From Hevea brasiliensis (Eukaryota > Streptophyta > Magnoliopsida > Malpighiales > Euphorbiaceae), in the NCBI RefSeq assembly GCF_030052815.1, contig NC_079510.1, positions 38,040,358 through 38,104,357 of the forward strand: a DNA stretch of 64,000 bases. Direction: 5' to 3'. The position numbers and the translations under genes are program-made. Below are positions 24,398 to 35,887 of the stretch, one piece after another (the stretch's first letter is position 1; the number at the start of each line of letters is the position of its first letter). Below the pieces are notes generated by a model. The model saw only the letters and a program-made list of their open reading frames with translations, was not told where the DNA came from and did no database searches.

Positions 24398-25834
24398 GGA
24401 AATCATGCCCTTGAACAAACTGTCAAACTGTGATTTTATTCCATAAGCTTTGAGACATTATAGGAAAAGAGAAATTCTAGAAAAGATCTTTTGTATTTTT
24501 GCCTAACAAATGCATAATTTGTATTTTCTTTTTGGAAATTATAGCTGTGCACCAAGGTGAATGATAGGATAGATAGGATTGTAGATTATGCTAAAGAATG
24601 TACAAGGCAGAACTGTTCGAAAAGTTAAAAGAGCACACGGTGGTGGCTCTTTCTTCCCAAACCTCATTGGGCAATGTGCCAAGTTAAATTGAATATTAAT
24701 ATGGATTATGTATTACTAAGCTAGTAGCGTGAAGGAATGCCTTTTAGTGATCTTATGATGTGATATGCTGTGTTTGGCTTTCATTTGAAAGCTGGAGAAC
24801 TTGCAACATTGCATGCCCATATAGACTGACCCTGTTCTGATATTTGTCCTACTTGGATTGACAACATTATGCTGCTTAACTCAAAATCAGGTGTTTGCTT
24901 AATGTTCTGTACATTTGTTTTTGCAGACTTGGTTGCAATTGCTGAACGGATGGCTACAGTGAAGCATAAAATATTGATTTTATCAGGTAAAGGTGGAGTT
25001 GGCAAGAGTACATTTTCTGCCCAACTCTCATTTGCACTAGCGTCTATGGACTTTCAGGTTGGTCTCTTGGACATTGATATTTGTGGACCAAGCATTCCTA
25101 AGATGCTTGGCCTAGAAGGTCAAGACATTCACCAGAGTAACCTTGGGTGGTCTCCTGTGTATGTTGAGTCAAACCTTGGGGTTATGTCAATTGGGTTCAT
25201 GCTCCCTAACCCTGATGAAGCTGTTATATGGAGGGGCCCCCGCAAGAATGGGCTTATAAAGCAATTTCTAAAGGATGTGTACTGGGGAGAGCTTGATTTT
25301 CTAGTGGTTGATGCCCCACCCGGGACCTCAGATGAGCATATCTCAATTGTCCAGTTCCTTCAGGCTACTGGAATAGATGGTGCAATTATTGTCACTACTC
25401 CACAACAGGTCTCTCTAATTGATGTGCGTAAAGAAGTGAGTTTCTGTAAGAAAGTTGGAGTGGAGGTCCTTGGGGTTGTCGAGAATATGAGTGGCTTATG
25501 TCAACCATTGACAGATTTCAGGTTTATGAAGTTGACTGAGACTGGTGAACAACAAGACGTCACAGAAAAGGTTTTGGAATATATGAGAGAGAAAGCTCCA
25601 GAGATGCTAGGCTTGATTGCTTCTAGTGAGGTATTTGATAGCAGTGGTGGTGGTGCAGCACCAATGTGCAGAGAGATGGGTGTGCCTTTTCTTGGGAAGG
25701 TACCATTGGATCCACAGCTTTGCAAGGCAGCTGAAGAAGGGAGGTCCTGCTTTGCTGATCAGAACTGTGGAGTAAGCGCTCCTGCACTGAAGAATATTAT
25801 TGAAAAATTACTGGCGGCGAAACAGTGGAATTAG
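23293..25834 (+). CDS. NBP35: Cytosolic Fe-S cluster assembly factor NBP35 (P-loop scaffold ATPase)
   Basis: Three exons: 23293-23329, 23434-23535, 24927-25834, all GT-AG, encoding 348 residues. NBP35 is a scaffold on which cytosolic and nuclear Fe-S clusters are assembled before transfer to apoproteins. The N terminus has the family's ferredoxin-like CX13CX2CX5C motif (Cys14, 28, 31, 37), which is split across exons 1-2 and confirms the splicing. The deviant Walker [10 protein letters not shown] is at 67-75, followed by [10 protein letters not shown] and [10 protein letters not shown]. The C-terminal CPxC bridging motif of fungal and animal Nbp35 is missing: after ENMSG only one Cys (238) is present, as in other plant NBP35 proteins. 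A (GA)n microsatellite sits in intron 2. Length and order match the family; I see no damage. Confidence 0.96.
24355..24394 (+). repeat. (GA)n microsatellite in NBP35 intron 2
   Basis: About 20 uninterrupted GA units, likely length-polymorphic; no sign that it affects splicing. Confidence 0.97.
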
Positions 25835-26177
25835 AAAATGCAGTCTGCTGCAGATTAGCAAAAGATGACTCATAAATTATTATCTATACCATTTTATGGA
25901 TCAGTTTTTCCTTTTTTTTTTTTTGTTTGTAACTTTTATGTTTGATATTCTTTCTTTGCGGAAATAATTTTGTGGAGTATTGTTTTTCTGGTATATGGAT
26001 TCATTTGGATTACGCAAGTTGACAACCATTAGTGTTGCATCAGCTCAGCAATGCTATACGATTGCTATACCGTTCTGATCACTTGTCTTCATTGGAAGGT
26101 GCTGATAATCTAACATCCCTCCATGTAGGCCGGCCTTACTCCACCATATCATCAAAGATGATAAACTTAGTATAGAA
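25835..26177 (+). other. NBP35 3' flank
   Basis: Probable 3' UTR with a poly-T run near 25911-25924, then plain DNA up to the LTR at 26178. Nothing else is recognisable. Confidence 0.5.
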
Positions 26178-27578
26178 TGTCACAACCTTTTTATGGACCG
26201 GACCGACACTAGGACTTGAGTTAGCATAAGGCTTTCGAAGCTCGTAGCAAGTCTAACTATTTCTAGTCTAAACATAAAGCCCATAAATATAGTTTAATTT
26301 CAAGAAATCAAACAAACAGAGTTTGACTTTAAATTGGATTATCTAATGGGGAGTTTTAATTTAATCGATCTATATAAACTAGTAAAACAACAATACGAGG
26401 AGATCAGCTCAACTTTACAATCCTTAAAGCAAATAAATAATAAAATGGGAACTCAGCTCCCTCATCCGAAGGAATGAATATCTCATGCATTCAAACATTT
26501 CCACATAAATAAGGTTATGACTCCAAAAGTTTAGTTAATACGACTCCAAATAAGGATAATACACTATTGATATATGCGGAGTTCTAGAATTTAACAAAAC
26601 AATAAAAGTAAACTGAACATTTCTGGTTTAACTTGCAAGAAAAGAAAATATGTTATTTTCAACAAGTCCACCTATCACCTGAAGAAAAAATAGTTAAACA
26701 AGAGTGAGCTTTTGACTCATAGAGTTAAATATTGATTTTAAATATAATTTCTATAACTATCTAAACTTAATGCATTCCTATGTATGAAATGCAATATACA
26801 CACAAACAATTCAAACAATATTCGCACAAAAGATAACTTGAAGCACTCATACACCCACGTGTCACATCAACATATATACATATGGGAGCTAATCCATTTC
26901 TGTTAATTCCAATACTTGCCAACGAGGTTAACTTAAGCCAGACTTTCTCTTAATAATCCAAGTGCGGGGGTCAGCGAGATAAACTCAAAACCGTACTCAT
27001 CTCGACTTATCCACATATAAGGATCGACTCCTAGTGAGTCAAACTCCAGTAGTGACTACCTATCCTAACCATATCCATATCCACACTACATGCACGCCAA
27101 CACACACACATAGAGACAATTCAGCAATAAAATATATAACATAAGGGCGTGCCTAGCATTTAACTACATATAAATATATATTTATAAGTGAATGCATGAG
27201 CATGCCTTGAATATATAATAATATTGAAATTATAAATAAAATTAATATCTACTTACAAATTATCCAAATGTCACTGGAGCGGCTGAGAAGATGAGAAAGG
27301 GTGACTCGGATCATCTAACAATCATATTCAAGAAATTTATTAATATTAACTCAAAACAAAAAACTAAAGAGCCTAAGACACCTTAGGTTTATGCCGGAAA
27401 TCCTACAGAATTTTCCTTGTACCTAGGTCCTACGTAAGCTGTAGAATAACTCAATTAACACTTCTCAATCCAAAAGGCCTTAAGCCCATAATACATTAAC
27501 TACACAATGCCTCTCCTGGGCCTGCCAAATCAGTCACTTCCCACATAAAATAATTATTTAAAAATTTAGGACGTTACA
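26178..27578 (-). repeat. 3' LTR of the outer chromovirus (1401 bp)
   Basis: Minus strand starts TGTAACGTCC at 27578 and ends GGTTGTGACA at 26178. It is preceded (minus sense) by a purine tract AAAGGAGGGAAGAA at 27579-27592, which marks it as the 3' LTR. Confidence 0.85.
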
Positions 27579-27592
27579 TTCTTCCCTCCTTT

Positions 27593-30107
27593 CACAAAAT
27601 TCTTCCTTAAATTTTTATACAAGGCAAAACAAATACACTAAGTTATATACTGAATAAGTATGGATACTTGTTGCGCATATCTCACTTTGAATCCCAGGTG
27701 CATTCCTCTCCAGATTGACTTCTCCACAAGACTTTAACCATAGCAATCTGTTTTGACCGAAGCTGTCTCATCTGATAATCCACTATGGTCACTGGTTGTT
27801 CCTCAAAAGTCAAGTTCTCATTTAACTCTATTGTGTCTAATTGCAGTACATGAGAAGAGTCAGAAACATATGGAAATCTGGAACACTGGGCGGACATGAG
27901 AAAGGTTTGGTGGCAAATCTAACTGATAAGCAACTGCTCTCACTCTATCTGTGATCTCAAAAGGTCCTATGTAACGGGGTACCAACTTGCCTTTCTTTTT
28001 AACTCTCATAACCCCTTTCATAGGAGAGACATTTAAGAATACATAATCACCTACTGTAAATTCTACATATTTCCTCTTTGAATCTGCATAACTTTTTTGC
28101 CTGCTGAAAGCTGTCTACCATTTCCAAAGTATACTACACAAGATCTAAATTATGTACTCTCGTTTCTCTAACTTCTATCCAACACAGAGGGGACCTACAC
28201 TTTCTGTCATATAATGCCTCATAGGGTGTCATTCCAATACTAGAATGATAGCTATTATTATAAGCAAACTTCACTAATGGTAGCTGATCATTCCATTGAC
28301 CTTCAAAATCCATAACACACATGCAAAACATATTCTCCAATGTTTGAATTATCCTTTCAGACAATCCATTTGTCTGTAGGTGAAAAGTTGTACTAAAATT
28401 CAGCTGTACCCCAAGTGTTTCCTAAAATTTCCTCCAGAACAGAGAAGTAAACTGGGATCCTCTGTCAGATATTATGGAAACAGGAATCCCATGCAATTTA
28501 ACTATCTCACGGAAGTACAACCTTGCATAGTGAGCAATAGAATAGGTCATTTGTACAAGCAAAAAGTGAGTTGAATTGGTTTGACGATCCATAATCACCC
28601 ATATAGAATCATACCTTCGGATAGTATGAGGCAACCCAGTCACGGAATCCATGGTAATCATTTTTCACTTTCACTCTGGGATGGGGATCTCTTGCAACTT
28701 CTTTAATGGCCTTTGATGCTCAAACTTTACTTTTCGACAAGTTAGGCACTTAGACACAAAGTTTGCTATGTCTCTCTTCATACCATTCCACCAGTACCTA
28801 TCATTCACATTATGGTACATCTTTGTATATCCTGGGTGAACACAATAAGGTGTATAGTGTGCCTATTGCATAATTTCATTTCTTAGGTTGTCCACATTTG
28901 GCACACACACCCTGGAGCCTTGCATAAGGGCTCCATCAAATCCAAATTCACAGTCTTCTCCCTATTGTATCCTTTCCACAATCTGCATTAATTATGGGTC
29001 TCTATGCTGAAAAACTCTAATTCTGTCTCGCAGATCCGACCTTACTCTGAAATGTGCCAAAAGTGCACCCGAATCAGTTATATCCTAGATCAAATCCTAA
29101 TCCATTAACTCATACAACTCCCAAATTAATGGTCTCCTCTTTGTTGATATATGTACTAGGCTGCCAGAAGACTTTCTTCTCAAAGCATTTGCCACCACAT
29201 TCGCTTTATCTAGGTGGTGCTGGATGGTGCAATCATAGTCTTTTAGAAGCTCCATTTATCTCCTATGCCTTAAATTTAGATCCATCTGTTAAAAAATATA
29301 CTTTAAGCTTTTATGGTCAGTGTAAATTTCGCAAACTTCACCATATATATAGTGCCTCTAAATTTTAAGTGCAAAGACTATAGCTGCCATTTTCAGATCA
29401 TGAGTGGGGTAGTTCTGCTCGTGGCTTTTTAACTATCTTGAAGCATAAGCCACTACTTTACCATGCTGCATCAAGACACAACCCAACCCCACTCTAGAAG
29501 CATCACAGTACACCGTATATCCTTCTCTACTCACAGGTAAAGTCAATACAGGAGCTATGGTTAAATATTCCTTAAGCTTCTAGAAGCTTTGCTCACACTC
29601 GTCTGTCTAGAAGAACGAGATATTTTCTCAAGTTAATTGTGTTAGAAGAGCTACTATTCTGAAAAAATTCTGCACAAAATGCTTGTAATAGCCCACTAGG
29701 CCTAGAAAACTTTGCATCTCGATGACTGTGATAGGCCTAAGCTAATTATTTACTGCTTCAACTTTCTTGGGATCCACTTGTATGCCTTCATTAGAAACCA
29801 CATGTCCTAAGAATGAAATACTCTCTAGCCAGAACTCATATTTTGAAAACTTAACATATAGCTGATGCTTCCTCAAGGTCTGCAACACCATCCTTAAGTG
29901 CCAAGCATGTTCTTCCTCAATTCGGGAATACACTAAAATGTCATATATGAAAACAATGACAAAAGGATCCAGAAATGGCCTAAACACCCTGTTCATTATA
30001 TCCATAAAGGTTGCTAGTGCATTAGTGAGTCCAAACGATGTCATAAAAAACTTATAATGACCATACCTAGTCCTGAATGCTGTTTTTGGCACATCCTTAC
30101 TCCTTAT
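27593..30107 (-). pseudogene. Chromovirus pol fragment: RT C-half, RNase H, integrase, chromodomain
   Basis: RT, from the [16 protein letters not shown] region at 30107-30060 on, includes the catalytic motif as FIYDIL, so the first Asp of the usual DD pair is Tyr. RNase H lies at about 29510-29290 (YTDHKSLKYIF, then a stop). The integrase zinc finger is at about 28860-28740 (HPGYTKMY ... CLTC). The integrase core at 28661-28134 keeps VIMDR, SDRGSQF and SERI, with stops between them. The chromodomain at about 27860-27650 (SHVLQLDTIELNENLTFEE, VLWRS) identifies a chromovirus that would target chromatin. Many in-frame stops; not functional. It ends exactly where the nested LTR starts at 30108. 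Confidence 0.92.
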
Positions 30108-33100
30108 TGTAACACCCCTATTTGTATAGCTAGGTATATTTCATTGTTCTGGTGATCGGAGTCGGTCCGGACAATTAAGGAGATTAGGACCACACTTAAG
30201 ACGACTAGATAAGTCATAAATACAAATAATTAGTAATTGTCAATTAGTTAAGTATAAATAAGAAAAACAGAACATAAGAAGTTAAACGAGCCGAGAGTCA
30301 CAACGATGGGTGACCTTCTCGGGAAGGACTGCGAAGTCGATTTAAACTCAAATCTTGAACCGTAAAATGTGACGTCGCGGTACTTAGGACCATTACGAAC
30401 ACAGTGAAAAAGAGAAAATCACGAAAAAGAATTGTTAAATCAGTCAAATAATTATGTCAGGGAGTCAAAAGAAATATTGAATTATTTGGAAATCGGGTTG
30501 AACCGGCGAGGGGCAATTTGGTCAATTGACCCTGAGAGCTGACTCTTGACCTAACTGTCAAATAAAATCGAAGAAAAGAAAATTTCGGAGTCGGAAATTA
30601 AATTAAAGAACTAATAGAAAAATAAATAAAAAAAAGAGAAAATAAAAAAGGTGTAGGGAGATGACATTATGCATGATGCCATAAAGATTATAATTAATAA
30701 ATTTAATTAAATTGAATTTTGTTCTTCCTAAAGACATAAAAAAGAAAAGAAAAGAAAAGAAAAGAAAAAAAAAAACTAAAAGTCCTTCTTCCCTAAGTGC
30801 TGCCTCACTCCCTCTCTCATCTCTCCCTCACAAAACCACCATGAAAGCTCATCTTTGAGCTTGAAAAACCAAAAATCTCACTATAGAAAATTATTCTACC
30901 ATGGTTAAAGCTTATTTTGGCAACCTAAGAAGAAGATTGAAAGAGAAAAAAAAAGGAAGAAAGGAAGAAGTTTGAAGGAAAGAAATTCTGCACTAAGGTT
31001 AGTAAATTAAATTTGATTTTTTAGTTGAATTAGTTATGTTTATAGCTTAGTTAACTTAGAAATATGTTTAAAATGAAATAAAAATTTGTTCAGGGACCAT
31101 GAATGATTTTCGGCCAGCATGTATATGGGGGTGTTATTGCATGATTTGATTAACTTAGATGGTGATATGAACTTTAGGTAGTTAAATGGTTGTGATTAAA
31201 GGCTTAAATTGGCTAAATGCAAGAAAATTGTGAATTAGGGTTTTGGACATTAGGGTTTAGAGACAAAAATGTGAGAAATTTGTAAATGATATCTTGGACC
31301 TAATTTGAAGTGAGAAATGGTCAATGGTGACCAAATGAAGTGTGTTGGAATGGTTGGAGTTAAAGCCAAATTCGGATTCAATGTGGTCATGCGTAAAAGA
31401 CTTAGAATTTGAGTAAACAACCAAAACCAACCAATTTAGTGACCAAAATGTGGTATGTGGGTGAAGTTGAAGTTCCCATACCTATTAAGCCTTAGAAAGT
31501 CAATAAATTGACTTGAATAGTACCATAAATAGTAACTCCAAAATGAAAATTTTCAAGAATATTAGTTTAAGCATATTTGGGCTAGAATTAAGTATTTATG
31601 AATTAATAATTGAATTTACTGTGAAATAAGATACTGAAACACTATAAATTTCGTGTTTCAGCTGAAAAAGACACAGAAGGTATAAGGAACTGAGTCAAGG
31701 CCTAGAGGTGACTCACGTCAGGTTTGTGCACAAAAATTTTTAAATTATAGTTTTCATAATGGAAATTGATTTGTTATACATTGTGAATGTTTTTATTCAT
31801 TATGAATTTCGAGAATGTTGTGTCGCCTATTTTACAATGGAAATTTGGAATGAAAATTAATTATTGATTTGTATGAAATATTTGAACAATATGGTTTTGA
31901 ATTTAGTTATGGCTTTGAAAATCTTATTTGAAAAATAGTGTGTTGCCTACTTTGTAAATGAAAAGTTTGGAATGAAATATGATTTGTGAATTGTATGAAA
32001 TGTTTGAATAACTTGATTTAAATTGTTTTTATTCACACTTGGCATGGCAATATTAATATGTTCCTCCTCCACTTGTGGGGTGAGTTTGATATTTGATCAC
32101 TTTCCTCCCTCTCTGGCTTTCCAGTTTGAGGGGCGTGTTTGGATGAGTACTCATTAGCTAGCTAGCCACCTCCCTCATTGATTTCGATTAGTGGGGGTGT
32201 TTGCCTTGTCGTGATGTACACACGGCATGTTCAGAAATTTTGTGTCATGGCTTAAGTTGTGTTATTGTTTGGCAACACTATGTTTATTAAATTGTTTGAT
32301 CAAGTTGTGCTCTATATTAAGCTTTGAAAATTATGATTTGTTATAAATGTGATTTGAGAAAAAAAATTGTGAAATGCGATTATGAGATTTTTGAATGAGG
32401 ATTTGTTCATAAATGTTTTATATTATGCTTTATTGTGCACCACTAAGTATTTATATACTCAGCGATAGCTTTAACTTGCTGTTGCAGATAGGGAAAAGGA
32501 CATAGCAGCAGAGCGAGCTGCTACAGTTAGAGAAGAGCACAATTGAAAATTTTTTGTACGAGTATTTGTCTATACCCTGGTAGTTTAGTTTGATGTAAAT
32601 ATGATAGTATGCATATGTATCCCTGTAATTTGAGCAGTTGTACAAATAAAATTATAATAATATTATTTTTGAGATTTTGCATCTGTAAATTAGTTTATGA
32701 TTGTAAATTAATGATTTAAAATGCAAAATGCATGAGTTATGAAATATTTTGAGATATTAATTCTTGATTTGAAATTTAGATTTTGAGTTGAAGTGTTGCC
32801 ATTGTTATTGATTTGAAGTTTGGTGGTTGCAAATGAAGTTGTAATTGAGAAATGTATTGGGAGTGTTTTTATTTTCAGGTTTTGAAGAACTGTTTTCTCA
32901 AAATATAGACGGCACTCTGCAGAAATTTTTGTAAAAATTATGGAGATTTTAAATATCCAAAAATTTGATTTATGTTTGGACTCTAAATGAAGGTTTTTAA
33001 TATTTAAAAAAAAATTTTACCCACCAATTCCAAAATGAACAAAAATTATTTTAAAATCCCTTGTAGTATATTTAATGGGTTACCGGTAGGTGAAGTATGG

Positions 33101-33158
33101 TAATTCATTAGGTGTACTACGAGAACATGTTACATCTTACGAGGAGTAGGGTGTGACA
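30108..33158 (+). repeat. 5' LTR of the nested element (3051 bp)
   Basis: Starts TGTAACACCCC and ends GGGTGTGACA, followed eight bases later by the PBS. It contains an AAAAGAAAAG-type run near 30737-30765. Compared with its 3' partner it lacks about 600 bases at position 31391. Confidence 0.9.
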
Positions 33159-33166
33159 TGTTTTAG

Positions 33167-33178
33167 TGGTATCAGAGC
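33167..33178 (+). other. Primer-binding site, initiator Met-tRNA
   Basis: Perfect TGGTATCAGAGC directly after the 5' LTR. Confidence 0.95.
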
Positions 33179-33343
33179 AAGGTTTTAAAATAAATTTTGA
33201 ACTATGAATTTGAAATATTTTGTCGTTAATACAACTGCTCAAATGTTTGATATATATGACATATTTACATCATGAATATGCACTAACGGAGGTCAACCTC
33301 CTTATGTTTGTTATCAGAGAGTAGAAAATATCTAGAAAACAAA

Positions 33344-34639
33344 ATGGAAGAGGGAGATCATTCGGCAGAGCAATCTGTTGAGGCTAAGGCCGAAGGAGAA
33401 GCCCCAGCACTCCAGAATGTGAGTGGGTCAGCCACTCCAGCTCCTCCTCAAGCACCGCAGTTCCCTGCTCAGTTTGCACAGCAGATGGCTGCGTTCTTTC
33501 AACAAATGGTGGGAAATGTGCCACCTCAAGCACAAACACAAGAACCTGTAGCACAACCACAGCCTCCGACTCGGCAATATGAGAAATTAATGAAATTTGG
33601 TGCTACAGAATTCAAAGGAACAGTGGATCCACTAGAAGCAGAACAGTGGTTAGAGAGGATGAAACGGGTTTTCAGAAAACTACAGTGTGCTGAAGAGTTG
33701 AAGTTCGAATATTCAGTATCACTTCTGCAAGGGGATGCATATGAGTGGTGGAAGACCGTCCCTTACAGTCTGGTAGAGCCACCAGTCCTCACATGGGCAG
33801 ACTTTTTAAGGGAGTTTCGGCAAAAGTGGGTTCCCGATACTTATGTAGACATGAAGTTGCAAGAGTTTTTAAGTTTGAAGCAAGGGGATAGAACTGTAGC
33901 AGAGTATGAGCAGGATTTTTCAAGGCTAAGCCATTATGCTGGAAGCTTAGTCTCCAACCCCAGAAACTGGTGTAAAAGGTTTGAGGCTGAGTTGAGGCCT
34001 AGCTTAAGAATGCAAGTGGTAGGGTTCTGACACCAGAATTTTTCTAAATTGATTTCACAAGCCCTGGAATTGAAAATGATAGAATCAGAATGGGCAATGA
34101 AAAAGAGTACACAAGAGAAAGAGAAAATTAAAAAGGTAACTGGTCAAGCTACTGAGAGTGGTTCTGGGAAAAGAAAACATTTTGGAGGATCTAGCTCATG
34201 CAAATTGAGTAGAAGTATATCTTTTAGACAGAAACCATCCCAATCCGATCAGCAAACTCAACAGACATGCAGAAAAATGCTGTCGGATCGACTTTGTGAG
34301 ACTTGTGGTAAACCACATAGTGGAGTATGTTATAGAGCTATAGGAGCATGTTTCAATTGTGGAGGGACTGGTCATTTTGCTAAGGATTGTGTAAGTCCAC
34401 GCCGTTATGGATCATTCACCACATCAGAAGGATCAGCCCAAGTTTCTACCCCGAAGAGTTTACCAACAATTGGTAGAGGTAGAGGCAGAGGCAGAGGTAG
34501 GGGTAGTACACCTGGAAGTCAGAGTACTGTGAATCAACCAGGACAAGGTGATGCTTCAGTGAGAGTATACACTATGCGACAGAAGGACGAGGATGAGACT
34601 TCTGGTATGGTTGCTGGTATTTTCTCAATTCTTAACTGA
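33344..34639 (+). pseudogene. gypsy gag with intact CCHC knuckle, one in-frame stop
   Basis: ATG at 33344 (MEEGDHS) opens a frame of 432 codons ending TGA at 34639. It is interrupted by a single TGA at 34028-34030. The reading frame is the same on both sides, and a CGA-to-TGA change could account for the stop. N terminus: Pro/Gln-rich. Capsid-type retrotransposon gag domain at about residues 80-230 (EAEQWLERMKRVF, EWWKTV, FRQKWVP, DFSRLSHYAGSLV). C-terminal half: a CCHC zinc knuckle CFNCGGTGHFAKDC at about 34348-34389, then an RG-rich tail. It would coat element RNA. The protein ends in VAGIFSILN, the segment that normally leads into protease, then stops. The best-preserved TE gene in the window. 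Confidence 0.92.
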
Positions 34640-35873
34640 GATATGTACATATGTAAAAAAAAAAAAAATTGATATGTTAGTGACTAGTCTTTTTAAAATT
34701 AATTTTGGAAGAGTTTGTCAGTGAAAAGTATTTGCTAGCACACAAGAATTTGTAAAGTTAATTAGTAAGCCTAATTATGTAAGGAAAGAGAACCTAAAAG
34801 TAAGTTATAGTAATATAGCTATCTTAGATGCGGGTAAAGGTATTACTGCTGATAGATGTCAGTGGTTACCATAATCAAAATAAGTTCAACATATTAGTGA
34901 ATTTAAAAGAAATAAGATATAGGGAAGTTTGTTCTATTAGGATGTATCGTAGTAACTATGCAATATTTTTGATATTTGTGCTGTAAGCTGCAGATTACAG
35001 TACTGACTTGGGATTTATTGTGTAGAGCTACGTACTACCCAATAGTATATAAGGATAAGAATAGTTACAAATGATATCTGTTTTGGTATAGTTATAATAA
35101 GATAAAGTTTTCTTATTGGAAAGGAGTTTGAAAATCCTAACTTGGGATTTAAAACTCTAAATTTAGAATATTGAAAGGTTATAGTTCAGTACAAAAGAAA
35201 ATAATGACTACACATCAGTGCAAAATAAGCTATAGAACATCGATAGATAAAAATAAATAAAACAGTAAGAAATGAGAAAAATACTAGATGAGGAATTGCC
35301 ACCAAGGTAAACAATTTACTTAAGATGCGTAACGATATTCCTAATTATTTTATCAACAAAGAAATAAGTTAAACCAAAGCAAACAAGATAGTGCAAAATG
35401 GCACATAGGCCTTGGTCATAAATGGAGATGGTAAGATAATGGTTATGGACCTATGGCCAAGAAAGAAACGACCACAAAAGAAAATAATTGCTAAAACAAC
35501 AGTAATAAAAGACTAAAATATTTTAAACTAAACTAAAGGTTACATCAAATGATTAAGAGATTTGATAAGAAAAGAGTAAAACTAAGTTCTCACCCATAGG
35601 ATCACACGAGGTCCTAGAAAAGCGGATCCACTAGCACACAGATTTGCTTACCTCTAAAATTGAAATGAATTTGAATCTAACTTATGACAGAAGCTCATAA
35701 GGAACTTGGCACACGAGGTGAGCAACCGATGATGAAATAGCGTTGGTTAAAGTGTTAGGGACCATTATTCTGATTATAAAGCTATGTAGAAATATGAGAA
35801 GAACAGGAGAAAACAACACGTATGACTATTTGAGGACAGATAGTGGACACAATTTCGAGGATGAAATTATTTT
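34640..35873 (+). other. Noncoding spacer of the gag-only element, shared with other elements' leaders
   Basis: No ORF. The part 34780-35180 is homologous, in the same sense orientation, to the leaders of two minus-strand elements (minus strand of 39560-39170 and of 16150-15780). The best-conserved points are GTATCGTAGTAACTAT, TAAGCTGCAGATTACAGTAC and ATTGTGTAGAGCTACGTAC. The last part, with TTTCGAGGATGAAATTAT before the purine tract, resembles the 3' end of gypsy pol-to-LTR junctions. Confidence 0.7.
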
Positions 35874-35887
35874 AAGGGGGGGAGAAT

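Noticed and set aside
33308..33343. Twelve-codon N-terminal extension of gag from a TTG codon
   Set aside because: The ATG at 33344 (MEEGDHS) is a normal start, and upstream sequence belongs to the short leader after the PBS.
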